From the NCBI RefSeq assembly GCF_932526225.1, contig NC_064043.1:12894085-12958084 (forward strand): a stretch of 64,000 nt of DNA. Reading direction: 5' to 3'. This document shows, in pieces, positions 21,626-34,100 of the stretch. The position numbers and the translations under genes are program-made. The notes beneath the pieces are model-generated. The model was given only the letters and a program-made list of their open reading frames with translations. It did not search any database and was not told the DNA's origin. Numbering within the stretch: the stretch's first letter is position 1; each line of letters begins with the position of its first letter. This stretch comes from Nematostella vectensis (Eukaryota > Cnidaria > Anthozoa > Actiniaria > Edwardsiidae).

Positions 21626-21800
21626 GCCTAGTGCACACAAGCGACATATCGACATAACGACATGCGCGCGCGCACTCTTATCTTCGACACAACGATATGA
21701 ACATTTCTTTTATGTCATTATGTCCATGTCGTTATGTCGGGCTAAACATAGTGCGCGCGCCCATGTCGTTATGTTGTTATGTCGCTAGTGTGCACCAGGC
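21626..21800. mobile_element. 175-bp inverted-repeat element (MITE-like)
   Basis: Two 51-bp arms form a near-perfect inverted repeat: 21626-21676, starting GCCTAGTGCACACAAGCGAC, and 21750-21800, ending GTCGCTAGTGTGCACCAGGC. Each arm contains alternating GCGCGC and GACATAACGACAT. The 73-bp core has no coding capacity. Flanks read TAAT on the left and TTAA on the right, so the target duplication is unclear. The superfamily is not assigned. Confidence 0.85.
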
Positions 21801-24043
21801 TTAAGACGATTTATTGGCCCTAGCACAGAAAGACCGCTTTCAGCCAAAGGTGATGTCTTCCTCTTATCGTCTACTGCCCTTGGGCCACACGGGGCAACCA
21901 CATCTGTGTTCGCGAACGCACAGATGACCGACAGTGACAACAGAGGGGGGCATCTAACACTACTTAGCTGCCACTCAAGCTTTTAAAAATAGTTTATATG
22001 TCGCTTAATCTCTCGTTATACTTTATCCCAAGACGGAAACTGTCACAGGGTTAACCTAAAGGTGGTCAGTCCAGCCCACGTATCTACGACATGTCAACCA
22101 CAATCACCAACCCTTGCACATCGCACACGAAATCCTTTACGCAGCCTTCTGTAACCACAAGCACGCAACAGATGTACGCAAGGAGGAACCATCGACAGCT
22201 TGAGGTGTTCGCGATGGCTTGATTGAGACCGAGAGCTTCTGTGAAGTGGTAGACTTGACGGATGCCTAGAGTTGACCGGAAATTGTTGGAAGTTTAAGTG
22301 TTTTGTTTCGGCAGTAGAGTGTTTGTATGTTGACGAATAGTATCAGTCGGGTCGACCAGCTGTTATCACAGCCTAATGGTCGAGTTACTCGGCCGATGAA
22401 ACACGCGCTCTACAATATCTTAAACACAAAGCTACAGCCACTGTTTTTCAGTCAAAACAAATGTTTTATATGACCTCTTATCCAAATTAGTTCCGGAGTT
22501 GTTTTGCTTTTTGTACCAGACACAGTTCATGACTTCCTAGGGAGCATCAAATAGTAGAATGCGCTTGATATTATTGCCAGTTGTGCCATAATAAAGTATA
22601 AACCTGTTTTTTTTTGTTTTTTTTTTTAATAGGATATCGTTATCGCAAAAATGATCGATCTACCTTTCATTCGGACCGTAAAAACTACTCTTAAAATAAA
22701 AGTGCCCTAGATCTTGTAACCACAAAATTGAAAAGGCGTGGTTGTCCTAATACAATACTTTCCTATTGCGATTTTGCACACAAGATATTCATTAAAGTAG
22801 CTCTATGCAAAACCTTGAATACGTAAAGTCGAGATACGACCACTTCACCTGATGCATATCTGACATTCCCAGGTGCACTACATAAATACCGCAAACCGAT
22901 CACATCACGGTGAGAAAACAACGATAAATACGCTCGTATGGAAACGCTACGGGACGGGGAGAGATTATCGTTATACGAAGCAATAACACCACGTAATTCA
23001 TAGTGCTAATAAAATTAGTAGTGTGCTCTTCCCCGAGTATTATATTGTCTCCTAAAACCGGTCAGCAACTGATAAATGTTTTATTTATGAAATATTTTTA
23101 TTCCTCGTCTAATGCTACTGTTCTGTTTTATTTAAACAAACTTAAGCCTATATATAAAATACGAAGTGACAATATTCACTCATCATACCCTTACTCCATT
23201 TATAAAAATATGGATTAAATTGTTATCTCACCTCGAGCAAACCGGGAGTCGTGGGTGTTTTGTGCTCATAGCATTGCAGTTCGGGTATTAAAAAGACGCG
23301 CATTTTATCACCACTTTGCAACTAAAGATTACTTATCAATTGCGCAAAATTATCAGCTCATCCCAGGAACGTCCCTCTCCTAAATGTAACACCTTCCTCA
23401 GAAGTGAACACTGATAAAATTTAATCCCGGTAGCTCAAATGTCCCTTGTTGCACAGATAGCAGATTTCCCACGGCGCGCGTACATTAGTCGCGACCGAGA
23501 GCTGTCAATGGTGAAACAATGATAATGGACGCGAATTGGACGCAAACGCTGCCCTTTATGTCACTCATCGTGCGATCTGCCGCGTCCAAGTGTCGCGGTG
23601 GTTTACTCACTCTGCTCAACACACCTTCTCGGTCTTAAAATATGGTCACTTGAAATCCATAATAACGAATTGTAAACAGCGCACTGACGATTATAAGAAG
23701 CGATTAAGCCATCAAGCCATCCATCATGTCAGAAAAGGTCATGCTTGATAGGACAGCGGAAATTGACGCAGACCTTGCCTCGATGTCACCTCAGTGGATC
23801 GGTCGGCATGTGTGCCCAAGGACGAGCCCATTGCATGCTGGGACTGCTCCCTCTGCGTTTAACACTAGTCTAGCACCTTGGAGGGAACTGACTTGATCAG
23901 CGCTGCTGAATCGCGCTGAACGGTGGCGCAACTGAACGGATAGCGTGTTCAAGCTCGAGAGAAAACACAAGAGAGTGCTAGTCTGGGATAGAGTTTAAGC
24001 CCGCTATCAAGATTTTGACAGGCCCTTGTAAGAATTCTTCATT
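21801..24043. other. Inter-Hand region, part 2, upstream of the second Hand gene
   Basis: No gene or repeat array recognised apart from a poly-T run near 22605-22628. At 22847-22890 an E-box (CAGGTG) lies just before a CATAAATAC sequence. That is compatible with regulatory DNA but unproven. Short open frames here lack any family resemblance. Confidence 0.45.
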
Positions 24044-25069
24044 ATGTCAGATCATGAGAAGAGCCCATGCAAAAGCGAACCATCCGAACCCGAAATCACA
24101 GAAGTCACTGTGATATCCAGCGAAGATGAGCCTTCCGCGGGGAATAAGCGCAAAGCTCGGCCGATCAAAACAACGACGAGTAAGAAAGAGAGGCGACGCA
24201 CAGAAAACATCAACGCAGCCTTTGCGGAGTTGCGCAAACACATCCCTAACGTACCATCGGACACCAAGTTGTCCAAGATTAAAACACTCAAGTTAGCAAT
24301 GAGCTACATACATCATCTTGAGCTGCAGCTCTCCGGTGAGGAGAGTAGAGTGGTTATTGTGAAACATGTAACACCGAGCGAACCTCAACCGGTGATCCGC
24401 ACAAGAGAGCGAGAACCGAGTATAGAGTACGATCTTCCATCGAGTCCTGAAAGAGCTTACGAGGAGGTCAGTAGTAATGGCTTATTATACACCACCAACT
24501 CGGTCCCTAATGGACAGTAATGGCCGACTATACCCCCTTACTGATAACCGCTAATTACCGAGTAATTGCTGTGCGTTTATTCGACAAAAAGAGAGTTTAA
24601 TAGAATTCGCGTTGTCGCGGTTATTTGTCTGCTGCGCTTGGAGTTTTTTATGTCACTCGCATTCTTCCTGGATTAAGTTCTCCCCCGCAGTTTATTTCCT
24701 CAACATAACATCTGATATAAATGCCATCACATCACCTGTTTCTTATAATTCTCGCCATGTGACAAACACACGTACTGTCATGGTATAACTGTCATGTTAT
24801 CACTTGTAAAATTCTTACTACGATGCGAACACGTCTATAAGACCGGATGTTTACTCCGCGTCTTTTGTAAGTCTCTTGTCTCTTATTGTTTACCGCAAAT
24901 CTCTAAGTGTTTTTATGTTTGTTTTATGGCCCTGTAGGTGGATGAGCCGCGCTCTGGTCGCAGGAGTAGTAGGACCGGATGGCCTCAGCATGTATGGGCG
25001 CTGGAGTTAGTCCACGGGAATAAAAAACAAAGTAAAACCACGATGGCTAGACACCAAATCGTCACCTGA
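24044..25069 (+). CDS. Hand: Hand bHLH transcription factor, gene b (2 coding exons)
   Basis: Exons 24044-24466 and 24938-25069 (TGA), 184 aa; intron GTCAGT...TGTAG, phase 0. The bHLH is at about residues 47-97 ([19 protein letters not shown], then [20 protein letters not shown]). Exon 2 supplies the HAND tail [13 protein letters not shown] at about 153-165, then an 18-residue Lys/Thr-rich extension absent from gene a. It differs from gene a in helix 2 (YIHHLELQL rather than YIRYLMDIL), lacks the KEKRK stretch, and carries a long linker before the intron. The N-terminus contains VTVISSEDE (21-29), a good match to a SUMO-interaction motif. The frame stays open past the donor to a stop at 24518-24520, so a retained intron would give a 158-aa form without the HAND tail. 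Gene b is the more diverged paralogue. It lies in tandem 5.6 kb downstream of gene a on the same strand. Confidence 0.93.
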
Positions 25070-26720
25070 ACTCCCGGAAAGCCTATAACTTTGGCGTCAA
25101 ATTGGGAAGAAGGCAAAGAGCCATTTTATTCCGAGAAGAACTCTTTCTACGACAAACCAAGGGAAACTCCTTGGAACGGCGTGATAGTGCAAGCATGCCT
25201 GCAGGAAAGAACATGTCTCCCCGGAAATAGCCATCAGATCGTTAGCGAGCTTAAAGAGAATTCGTGAAAAAATAATAATACTTTTTTCGCAGTTGATTAT
25301 TAGAAACAAGCATCGATTTGGATCCCTTTTTGAGATAGCCTCACGTGAGGTTTTAAGGTTTTAAGTTTTGAGCTATTGTAACGCTGTAGCGGAGCACTTG
25401 AAAGAAGTGCGGGCTTCCTTTACAGATACACACGAAAAACCTTGACCACACCAAGATTCAGACTACTATGTATATATTCCTTTGTTTATTGACCGTGGGT
25501 TTTAGAGGCTGTCGTATGCTATCAAACTAGCTAGAGCGCGTTTTGCGTTTTTGATGGAATTTGAGGCGTGTTACGAGCGCGAACCGGGATGATCTATTCA
25601 TTAAAGATTATTAACTTCAGCAAAGCACGGATGGTTTTAGCGATAATAGCTCTATCATACTTTTAAGTTTGTAAATAATGACTGAGACTTAAACAAAATT
25701 TCTTTAAGGGTTATTTTTTTTTGTGAGAGAAAGTAGATTGTATTTAAAGAACACTATGTTATTCTAAATTGCCTTATGAAAATCCATGATATGTTTTACG
25801 TTTTATTGTACATAACAGATAAATTCAAGCAAAAAGTTATTGTATCTTGTATAACTTTGATAGCAAAACTTCTCGACTTTGCCAGGGCTTTTCTATTCTC
25901 CGCGTAGGCGTTTTAACCCGTTTAAGACCCGAGGCGTATTTTCGGCTTGAAAAATGTGGCGTATTTTCGGCTTGAAAAATGTGCGATTGTACTTAAAAAA
26001 ATCGTACTACTGACTCGGTGTTTTCTTAAAAGGCCTTTTCGCCGCTCTCTGCCCAATGTGTTTCATTGCTGTGTTTATCATGAAAATAATCCTAGTGTTG
26101 GTACGGACAATTTAAACACAATGTTGCTTTGCGTAGGGTCTCTCTAGTATCGAAAATGGCTGCCGCCATAACAATTCGTCATTGTTTTAGGTCAGGTTTT
26201 TACGCGCGTTTGTAGTAGCACACTAATAGCTTGATTTATGTCTGGATATAACACTATACTATTCATATCAATGCTAAGTACTCTCTTATAAACAGTTCTG
26301 CAAGTTAACAGCCAGAAGTCCTGGGTTTTTATACTCGTCAGTGTCTTTAGGCGGCTTATGAGCAAAAGTTCTTTAATTTGTTTTAGTGTTATCCGTACAA
26401 TAATTATACACACCTCTTTATAAGAAAACTACTAACTTAAACGTGGATTTGTAAAATTTTATTTTGAGTTAAACACAGTTTTCAGCCATTTTTTACTAGG
26501 ATAGATCGAACCAAAAAATATAATTTATCGATTTTGATTCTTATTTATTTTTCTTGGTTGAATTCCATCACGTGTGGATAGAGGTACTTTGCTTTTATGA
26601 CTTATAGGAGCTAGGGACTAGAAGTTAATAAATGTTAACAATCGACCCCTGGTCGAACCCCCGCTAACTAGTGGAAAGTGATTTTGTCTATCTGTTCAGA
26701 GTTCGACTATATCTAATCTA
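25070..26720. other. Intergenic AT-rich DNA after the second Hand gene
   Basis: No gene recognised. A 25-bp tandem duplication (GGCGTATTTTCGGCTTGAAA...) occupies 25933-25982. Near 26153-26170 ATGGCTGCCGCCAT forms an interrupted palindrome of two YY1-like cores. Confidence 0.5.
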
Positions 26721-27237
26721 CTGTATTACCACTATCCATGAGACACGCTAGGGTTGGAGTTAGCGGGGTTCTACTGTATTACCACTATCCATGAGACACG
26801 CTAGGGTTGGAGAAGGCGGGGTTCTAATGTATTACCACTATCCATGAGACACGCTAGAGTTCGAGTTAGCGGGGTTCTACTGTATAAACACTATACATGA
26901 GACACGCTAGAGTTCGAGTTAGCGGGGTTCTTCTGTATTACCACTATCCCTAAGACACGCTAGAGTTCGAGTTTGCGGGGTTCTGCTGTATTACCACTAT
27001 CCATAAGACACGCTAGAGTTCAAGTTAGCGGGGTTCTACTGTATTACCACTATCCATAAGACCCGTCAGAGTTCGAGTTAGCGGGGTTCTACTGTATTAC
27101 CACTATCCGTAAGACCCGCCAGAGTTCGAGTTAGCGGGGTTATACTGTATTACCACTATCCTCAAGACCCGTGAGAATTCGAGTGAGCGGGGTTCTTCTG
27201 TGTTACCACTATCCGAAAGACCTCCGCATATGTGAGT
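26721..27237. repeat. 53-bp minisatellite
   Basis: Nearly ten copies of a 53-bp unit (CTGTATTACCACTATCCATG then AGACACGCTAGRGTTNGAG and GCGGGGTTCTA) at intervals of exactly 53 where counted (26721, 26774, 26827). Copies diverge by up to about 10-15%. It adjoins a second array with no sequence relation. Confidence 0.95.
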
Positions 27238-28215
27238 GGTAACTCGGTGCTCATTCGTTGATGACGCGGTGCTTATTCGGGAGTAACGTTGCGGATTCGG
27301 GGAAAATTCGTTGCGCATTCGAGAGTGACTTATGGTGCGCATTCGGGAGTGACTTGGTGGTCATTCGGAAACAGCTCGGTGCGCAAACAGGAATAACTCG
27401 GTGCACATTCGGAAGTGACTTGTTGCGCATTTGGGAGTAATTTGGTGGGCATTCGGGAGTAACTTGGTGCGCATTCGGGAGTAACTTGGTGCGCATTCGG
27501 GAGTAAATCGGTGCGCATTCGGGACTAACTCGTTGCGTATTCGGAATTAACTCGTTTCGCAGTCGGGAGTAATTTTGTGCGCATTAGGGAGTAACTCGGT
27601 GCGAATTCGGGACTAACTCGGTGCGCATTCGGGAGTAACTTGGTGCGCATTCGGGAGTAACTTTGTGCGCATTCGTAATTAACTCGTTGCGTATTCGGAA
27701 TTAACTCGTTTCGCAGTCGGGAGTAATTTTGTGCGCATTAGGGAGTAACTTGGTGCGCATTCGGGAGTAACTCGGTGCGAATTCGGGACTAACTCGGTGC
27801 GCATTCGAAAGTAACTCGTTGCGCATTCGGGAGTAACTTGGTGCGCATTCGGGAGTAACTTGGTGCGCATTCGGGAGTAACTTGGTGCGCATTCGGGAGT
27901 AACTTGGTGCGCATTCGTAATTAACTCGTTGCGTATTCGGAATTAACTCGTTTCGCAGTCGGGAGTAATTTGGTGCGCATTAGGGAGTAACTTGGTGCGC
28001 ATTCGGGAGTAACTCGGTGCGAATTCGGGACTAACTCGGTGCGCATTCGAAAGTAACTCGGTGCACATTCGGGAGTAATTTGTGCACATTTGGGAGTAAT
28101 TCTGCGCGCATTTTGAGTGACTTGTTGCGCATTCGGCAATAATACCTTGGTGCGTGTTCGGAAGTAACTCGGTGCATTTTCGGTAGTGACTCGGTGCGCG
28201 TTCGGAAGTGACTCG
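27238..28215. repeat. 22-bp minisatellite with a 242-bp higher-order repeat
   Basis: About 44 copies of GTGCGCATTCGGGAGTAACT plus two bases. Variant units recur in blocks: the distinctive GCATTCGTAATTAACTCG unit begins at 27669 and again at 27911, 242 bp or 11 units apart, with identical following variants. The long minus-strand frames over this array (MRTKLLPNAHQVTPECAP-like) are repeat artefacts. Confidence 0.95.
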
Positions 28216-30839
28216 TTTTATTGAATAAAATCGGTAAAACCGACAGCTTCTGTTAGATGGTTCATATCGTAAAAAGGTACACTCTTTTTTAATAAGAACC
28301 TTTTTTATAAGAACATCCAGCCTGAGATCGCAAACTCTAAGAACGCCGAGGCTCAGATATGCAAATTATTATTAGTTCGTGTGTGTTTATTATGATAACA
28401 ACTTTATTGATTACTTGTGTAATTCTCTTATTCTCTAAGAGAAACTTTAGTGAGTTTTATATTTTTCATACAAATAAAATTCAAGAATATCCTTAAATAT
28501 ATTATCTGCCTAAAGCTCCAGAAAATATAGAACGGCCCGAAGGATGTGGCGTCTCATTTACTCTCTAAAAGGTTTGGTCCTTGGTCGACTTTTTTTTTTT
28601 TTTTTTTTGGGGGGGGGGGAGCAATCGGCACTTTTCCCGTCAAATATTAAATGGTCCGTTCCTAACTCGGAATAACACGGAGTTTTACTCGCTTTTACGT
28701 GTCTCGCTTGCCTCAATCTAGTACAGGCCTGGTTGACAGCTTTTAATTAACTTATTCATTTTAGCACTTTGACCCACTTCGCTTCTGAACCGTTATGCGC
28801 AAGGCTAGTTATGTTAAATAATCGGTTTTAATGAGGCTGTGCATTTCAAGCCGATCAGCCGAGCTGTATCGACCACAGAAACAGCAGAAACGAGGTGGGA
28901 TCTATTCTAGCCTGTGCAATCATTAAAAGGTGTGCCATTTATCGCCTGTTGCTGGTGTTAAATTAGCTTTACAAACATGACCGGCTTTTCGCAGGTCCCA
29001 CAAGCCACCTAAGTGAGAACTGCCAATCAAGCATCACCTAACCACTCCGCTATTCGCCAGTCTCTGGTCACGTACTACTCGTCACTGAGTGTCACGCATT
29101 CAAATAGCCTTGCCCTAGTGTGACATAAGCGCTGTAAAAGCAATAAAAAAATACTTATCACTTAAAACCAGCTAAAAGTTTTGATAAAATCTTTGAAATT
29201 TTATTTCTGTTTATTTTATTTTTATTTATGTTATTTTATTAGTTTTAAGGCAGGGTGGTTTACTAGTTACGATAATCGCTATGTGGCAAAAAGTTTCGCA
29301 ATCTTTATGAATAGTTGAAATGCCTTGACACGACTTTCAAAACTACTATGCAAGCACTCGTAGGGTGCGTCGTGGATTAAACCCGTGGGAATATTTACAG
29401 AATGCGTTTCCCTTACAATAAGGAAAACATTATCCATAAACGTCAACAAAGCTGTCAACACCAACAAATACTGCCCTCAGGAAAGTGATGGGACGCGGGA
29501 AATCCATTTGTCAGCACCCTTTTAAAATAATGTTTTTTGTTTTGTTTATGTTTTTCCAGCAAAATTGCTGTGTTTAGTTAAGCAGAATCGATGCGCTTTT
29601 TGGGGCATTTTCCGTTTATACGAACCCCGGTTGCTGTGAAGCGTTTCATACCAATGTCAATAGTTCCTTAAAAAGTTTGACAGAAGTTGGAGTGTTTTTC
29701 AACAACAGAAAACAATTTAAACACCACGAACACAATGCGCTGTCACTAGCTCTGTTCTGCTGAGCCTCTGATTTTCTATTCTGCATAACGTATTCGCTTT
29801 CAAAGAACCCGTGAAATTCTATACTACACTCTACCCCTTATCGCTAAGAAGCAAGCCAATTTGCATGTGTTTTGTTCGCCAACTTCTACTCTAACCGCAA
29901 TACATCACGCTTTTGCACAAAAGAAAAGGCTTTGGAAAGTGTTTTTCATTCTTTATCTCCCCATTTGTCCCAACATGAAAGGCAAGAAAGATTTATGCCG
30001 CAGACAATGGAGGTAAATTCTCATTCCAGTTCCCTTCTTCAGATGTTTGATTTGGAAAGGATTACAAAAACGGGGTGAAGAAGAGATTGATCAACACGAG
30101 AGATTTGATTGTTTTTGTTGTACGGCTGAGGGGTTCTTCCGAGTATCAATGGAAAAACACTGATTGCTCAAACCATGAGCTGGCGCCATTTGTCTAAAGA
30201 TCTAAACACAGAGAAAAACTCCTGCAGCAAACTTTGCGATAAATAGGGCGAGACCAGAGAACACGGTAAGGGCATAACTTGATTTGAAATTGATAGACTC
30301 AGAGATCACGCTAATAGCGTTCATCATTTGAATCAAGGGGTTATTACTAGCGGGCCCAAGGAGAGGATGGGAGATAGCCACTCCAATTTCTGAACCACTC
30401 TCGAGGTTTCTTTGAAGCAGCCTATTAACTAGACACCCCAGTACACGAGCGTGAATGAAATATTAGTTAGCGCAGCCTATCTAGCGCTCTCAACAACTTT
30501 TGTAGAGAATACCACAGGAAGCGCGCTCGCACGAACTGATATGACACGGTGCCTGCCAAGGCCCGAGATTCACGGCGTCACCGCTGAAGCCATAGTTCCG
30601 CGGGAGTATAAACATTAGCCGCTATAATTGACGGCTTATGCTATTAATACGTGCTAATTGATGGAGTCTCTGACACGCGGATAACACAGCAATCGTCACT
30701 GCTTAAACAACTAGAAACTCGAATATTGAGTCGCTAACCCAGCTTCAAGAGACTAGATCAATACCAAATCCTGTTCCGCGTAGACCCCCAGCCCGCGATC
30801 TATGTGACGAACTAGCTACCCATAATCCAACTGGGGCAT
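28216..30839. other. Intergenic DNA between the arrays and Tbx20
   Basis: No gene recognised. A poly-T run directly followed by poly-G is at about 28590-28619. The rest is unique-looking sequence without tandem repeats or MITE ends that I can see. It is a candidate to hold control elements of Hand b and Tbx20. Confidence 0.45.
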
Positions 30840-31111
30840 GACAACTTTGGGAGCCCTCGTGATCACGTGACCAGAATGACATTATTTGCCGATCAGCTGT
30901 TTGTTTATTTGTCCAATGAGAGAGCAGGGATATTCTGGCGACGACACGGCGCTGGGTTAAAAGGCCTTAATTGATTGTTTGTCATGGCTAGAATTCACTT
31001 ATTACCCGACCGTTTTGTCTCAGTAGCGATCATAGCGCGCGGTGAGGTTGGACACTCACACGAAGTCGGTGACAGGCCACAACACAAGACACCTACAGGA
31101 CACACGACAGT
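30840..31111 (+). promoter_or_regulatory. Probable proximal promoter of Tbx20
   Basis: Within the 270 bp before the Tbx20 start codon lie GATCACGTGACC (a CACGTG E-box) near 30860, CAGCTG near 30895, a CCAAT motif in TGTCCAATGAGAG near 30913 and a weak TATA-like GGTTAAAAGG near 30956. Position and motif clustering suggest a core promoter. No transcript start is known, so the assignment is tentative. Confidence 0.35.
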
Positions 31112-34100
31112 ATGGCATCCCAGGCGAAGAGGGCTATACTCAGTACCAAGGCGAAAGCATTTTCCATCGCATCCCTAGTGGACCAAACAAACGGTGTGTA
31201 TCTGCGCGAGCTTGTAGTACACGTATGGGATAATTATCGCGCTGCTATCAGCTCTCCAGGCTTAGAGAGCACACTGTCCCTAGTGCGATATCCTGGCTAT
31301 GCAGCATGCTGGCGCTGAGAATTTTAATCCTTATATTTCCGCAGGCAAAGAGCTAGAGTGCGGACAAGTCGATGACAAATCCGAGGATGAAGGTCACACG
31401 GACAACGAAACTGACTGTAAAAGACGAAAGTTGGAGAACACTGCGGGTCGCTCCGCTAGCGAGCTGACACGGCCTGAGGCAGTTCTAGAGGGGCGAGAGC
31501 TATGGCAGTGTTTCTACAGACTAGGCACAGAAATGATCATTACGAAAAGCGGAAGGTAAGATTACAAGGCTAAGACCATTTCAACTTGACTTTCCTCTAA
31601 AAGACACGTATAAAGGGATGGAGCTAGGAGCCGGGAGTTGACGTGATCGTAGTTACTGAATGTAGCTTGAAAAAAGGCTCGCGTTCTTTAATGCCTCCAA
31701 TAGCAATTCGAAGTACCCAATTTATCGAGTAACAATAGGTAGCAATAGCGTCTCTTAGAACTCCGCGAGACCATTGACAAGAACTCCTGAAACTTGGGCA
31801 AAGTTATCAAAACACCATTACCGGAAATAGAACAAGAGCAGAAAGAAGAAAAACCCTTGAATAAATATTGATTTGTTTTTTTACGAATTGTTTTCGGGGC
31901 ATAAAAAATGGGATAAAAAGAAAAAAAGGAAACATCTCTAGTGTTTTTATGGCTTATGTTCTCTGCAAGTTTGTGCTACTGCAAAGCGTTCGCCTAGTTT
32001 GTTGTTCTTGGGGTTGCGGTTTGGGGTTTTAGCACCTTGAGCGAGTTTAAGTGGAGGCGAGTTTATATACTTAACAGCACAGGCTAGCGTCTCGAGGCTC
32101 ACGGAGTGTAACGCTAATAATCCCGTGCGAAAAGGTGCACGTTCATTCCTCTTGCCTTCTACACTATTACAGGGGCTTCCTATTCACGAGGACACTCGCC
32201 ACAGACTATTAAAAGTCATCTTTTTTCTTTTGTGAAACCCTTTTTTGTGGTCTGAAAGTGATGAAGGCCTTTTCGAAAACAAGACCACGTGATCCTTTCA
32301 TGGTTGAAACCACAAAACCGGCAGCTAGTGTTTCAACGACCGTTCGCTCATTTCAATTCTATGAAACTCAAAGAAAGCGCGCGACACTAGACGCCTCGAC
32401 CCCTGTTCTCAAATTACGCGGGAAGTAGTTGTGTGAAGGTGTGTTGATGGCCAGCGCTTGGCTCTTCACTCGTTGCCTATATTTCGCAGACGCGCACTCT
32501 CTCTTGGCAGACTTTCCATGCGAACTAACACTCACCATAGAGAGATTAAGATTAGTTAGCAAGTTGTTACGTTGATATTGCCCTTCCAACACGGTAATAT
32601 CCGAGGAAACCTTAGAATGGCGTTTAAAAGGCGCGAAAAGAGTACCCGCGCTCGCTATCATTGTTAGTTTGGCCTGAGGCGTTTCGCGCTAAGAACATTG
32701 ATTCCATAGATCTAATCACTTTGTAAAGCCCAAAGCAAGGCACCTCTTGTGACTGGTACGGCATTGTGCGAGTGTGGTAGGGGTTCTTATGGCTCCTGTA
32801 AGGAAGTACAGAATCTGATTTCATCGAGACACTAAAAAGTATTACACCCGATGACAACGGGCGACACGGTGGACCGTCTTGAATTTCTTCGCATAAGAAC
32901 CAAATGAATTTTCAATCTTGTAGAAGTGCGCACTTTCAGGATTAAAACCAAATACTTGATAAAATCTTTTATATTTTTTTCCTCTTTAATTGGCAATGTT
33001 ATGGCGGTGGTGAAATGGAAGCAAAAGGGATAGATGTGTTTGCTTAGCCCACGTAAAAGTAGTGCGATTTGATAGCTAGAAACTCTAGTCATTTCTTCAA
33101 AGACGTTTTATATTTGCTTATAGCAGCTTAAAAAGCGCTCTTTGCTCAACACCAAATCAAAAGTTAAAAATTCACTTCTTATGTGCCTTATAAAATCGTC
33201 TCTGATGATAATAATACGCAATTTGAAGGTGACTCCATTTTGCAAAGATCGCATAAAAAGTTGGAGTCGCTAAAGAGAAAAATCGCAATTTTTATAACAC
33301 AGTGGGGGGAGATTAATGTTTATAATCACCGTAGAATTGGTAGTAATTGTTAAGTGTACCTGTTTTTATAAAGGCAATCACACTAGCAATTCTCCGTTCT
33401 TAAGTATTTCTGGTGAGAGCAAGTGTTAAGTGTGTAGTAGTTAGCGCTATACCACGGAAGGTAGAACAAGTCACACTTGGTTCCCACAAATCAACACAAG
33501 AGGCCAACATTGCCTTTCAAGGCACAATCGCGACGATCAACTCGATTTAAGTGCGACTAAAGTGCACTAAACTACCACATCCTTGCTTTTTTCCTGTGGT
33601 TTGTGCGGTTTCTTTATCCGTGTATTTTAGGGGTATCAAGTGGCTTGGACTGACATTTCAATCTCACAATAATTTCGTCGCTTTTCCCTTACAAATCCTA
33701 CATCAAACACAATGTAAACGCCAGCATTTTACCCTGTTATTTTCCCCCATTCTAGTGAGATTTGCCCACACAAAGGAAGAATAAGCGAAGATTAAATGCT
33801 CAGAGTCTTATCTTTGCTGTTAAAAGCGGATTTAAAAAGGTTTATTGGTCGTTTTATAATCCATTGTTTGGAAGTTGAGTCGGTCTTGGGTTGCTCATCT
33901 TGTCTGATAGCCAGTTACCAGGTGATGGGAAAATCGTTCGCATAACGCGGCCACAAGACATCTTTCTAGCCAGAACGCCTGCAAGATTATAAATCTCAAC
34001 TACGATATACTGATATTTAAAGAAAAATAGCGCCTTCACTTTTGTGGCCTTATAAGTGGATATCAATTTTTCGTATTGAACAACTAAATAACGTCCTGAA

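Noticed and set aside
27251-28139. Overlapping minus-strand frames of MRTKLLPNAHQ type
   Set aside because: They follow the 22-bp minisatellite and have no relation to any protein family I know.
29872-30078. 68-codon frame upstream of Tbx20
   Set aside because: No family resemblance and no in-frame splice connection to the Tbx20 exons that I could support.
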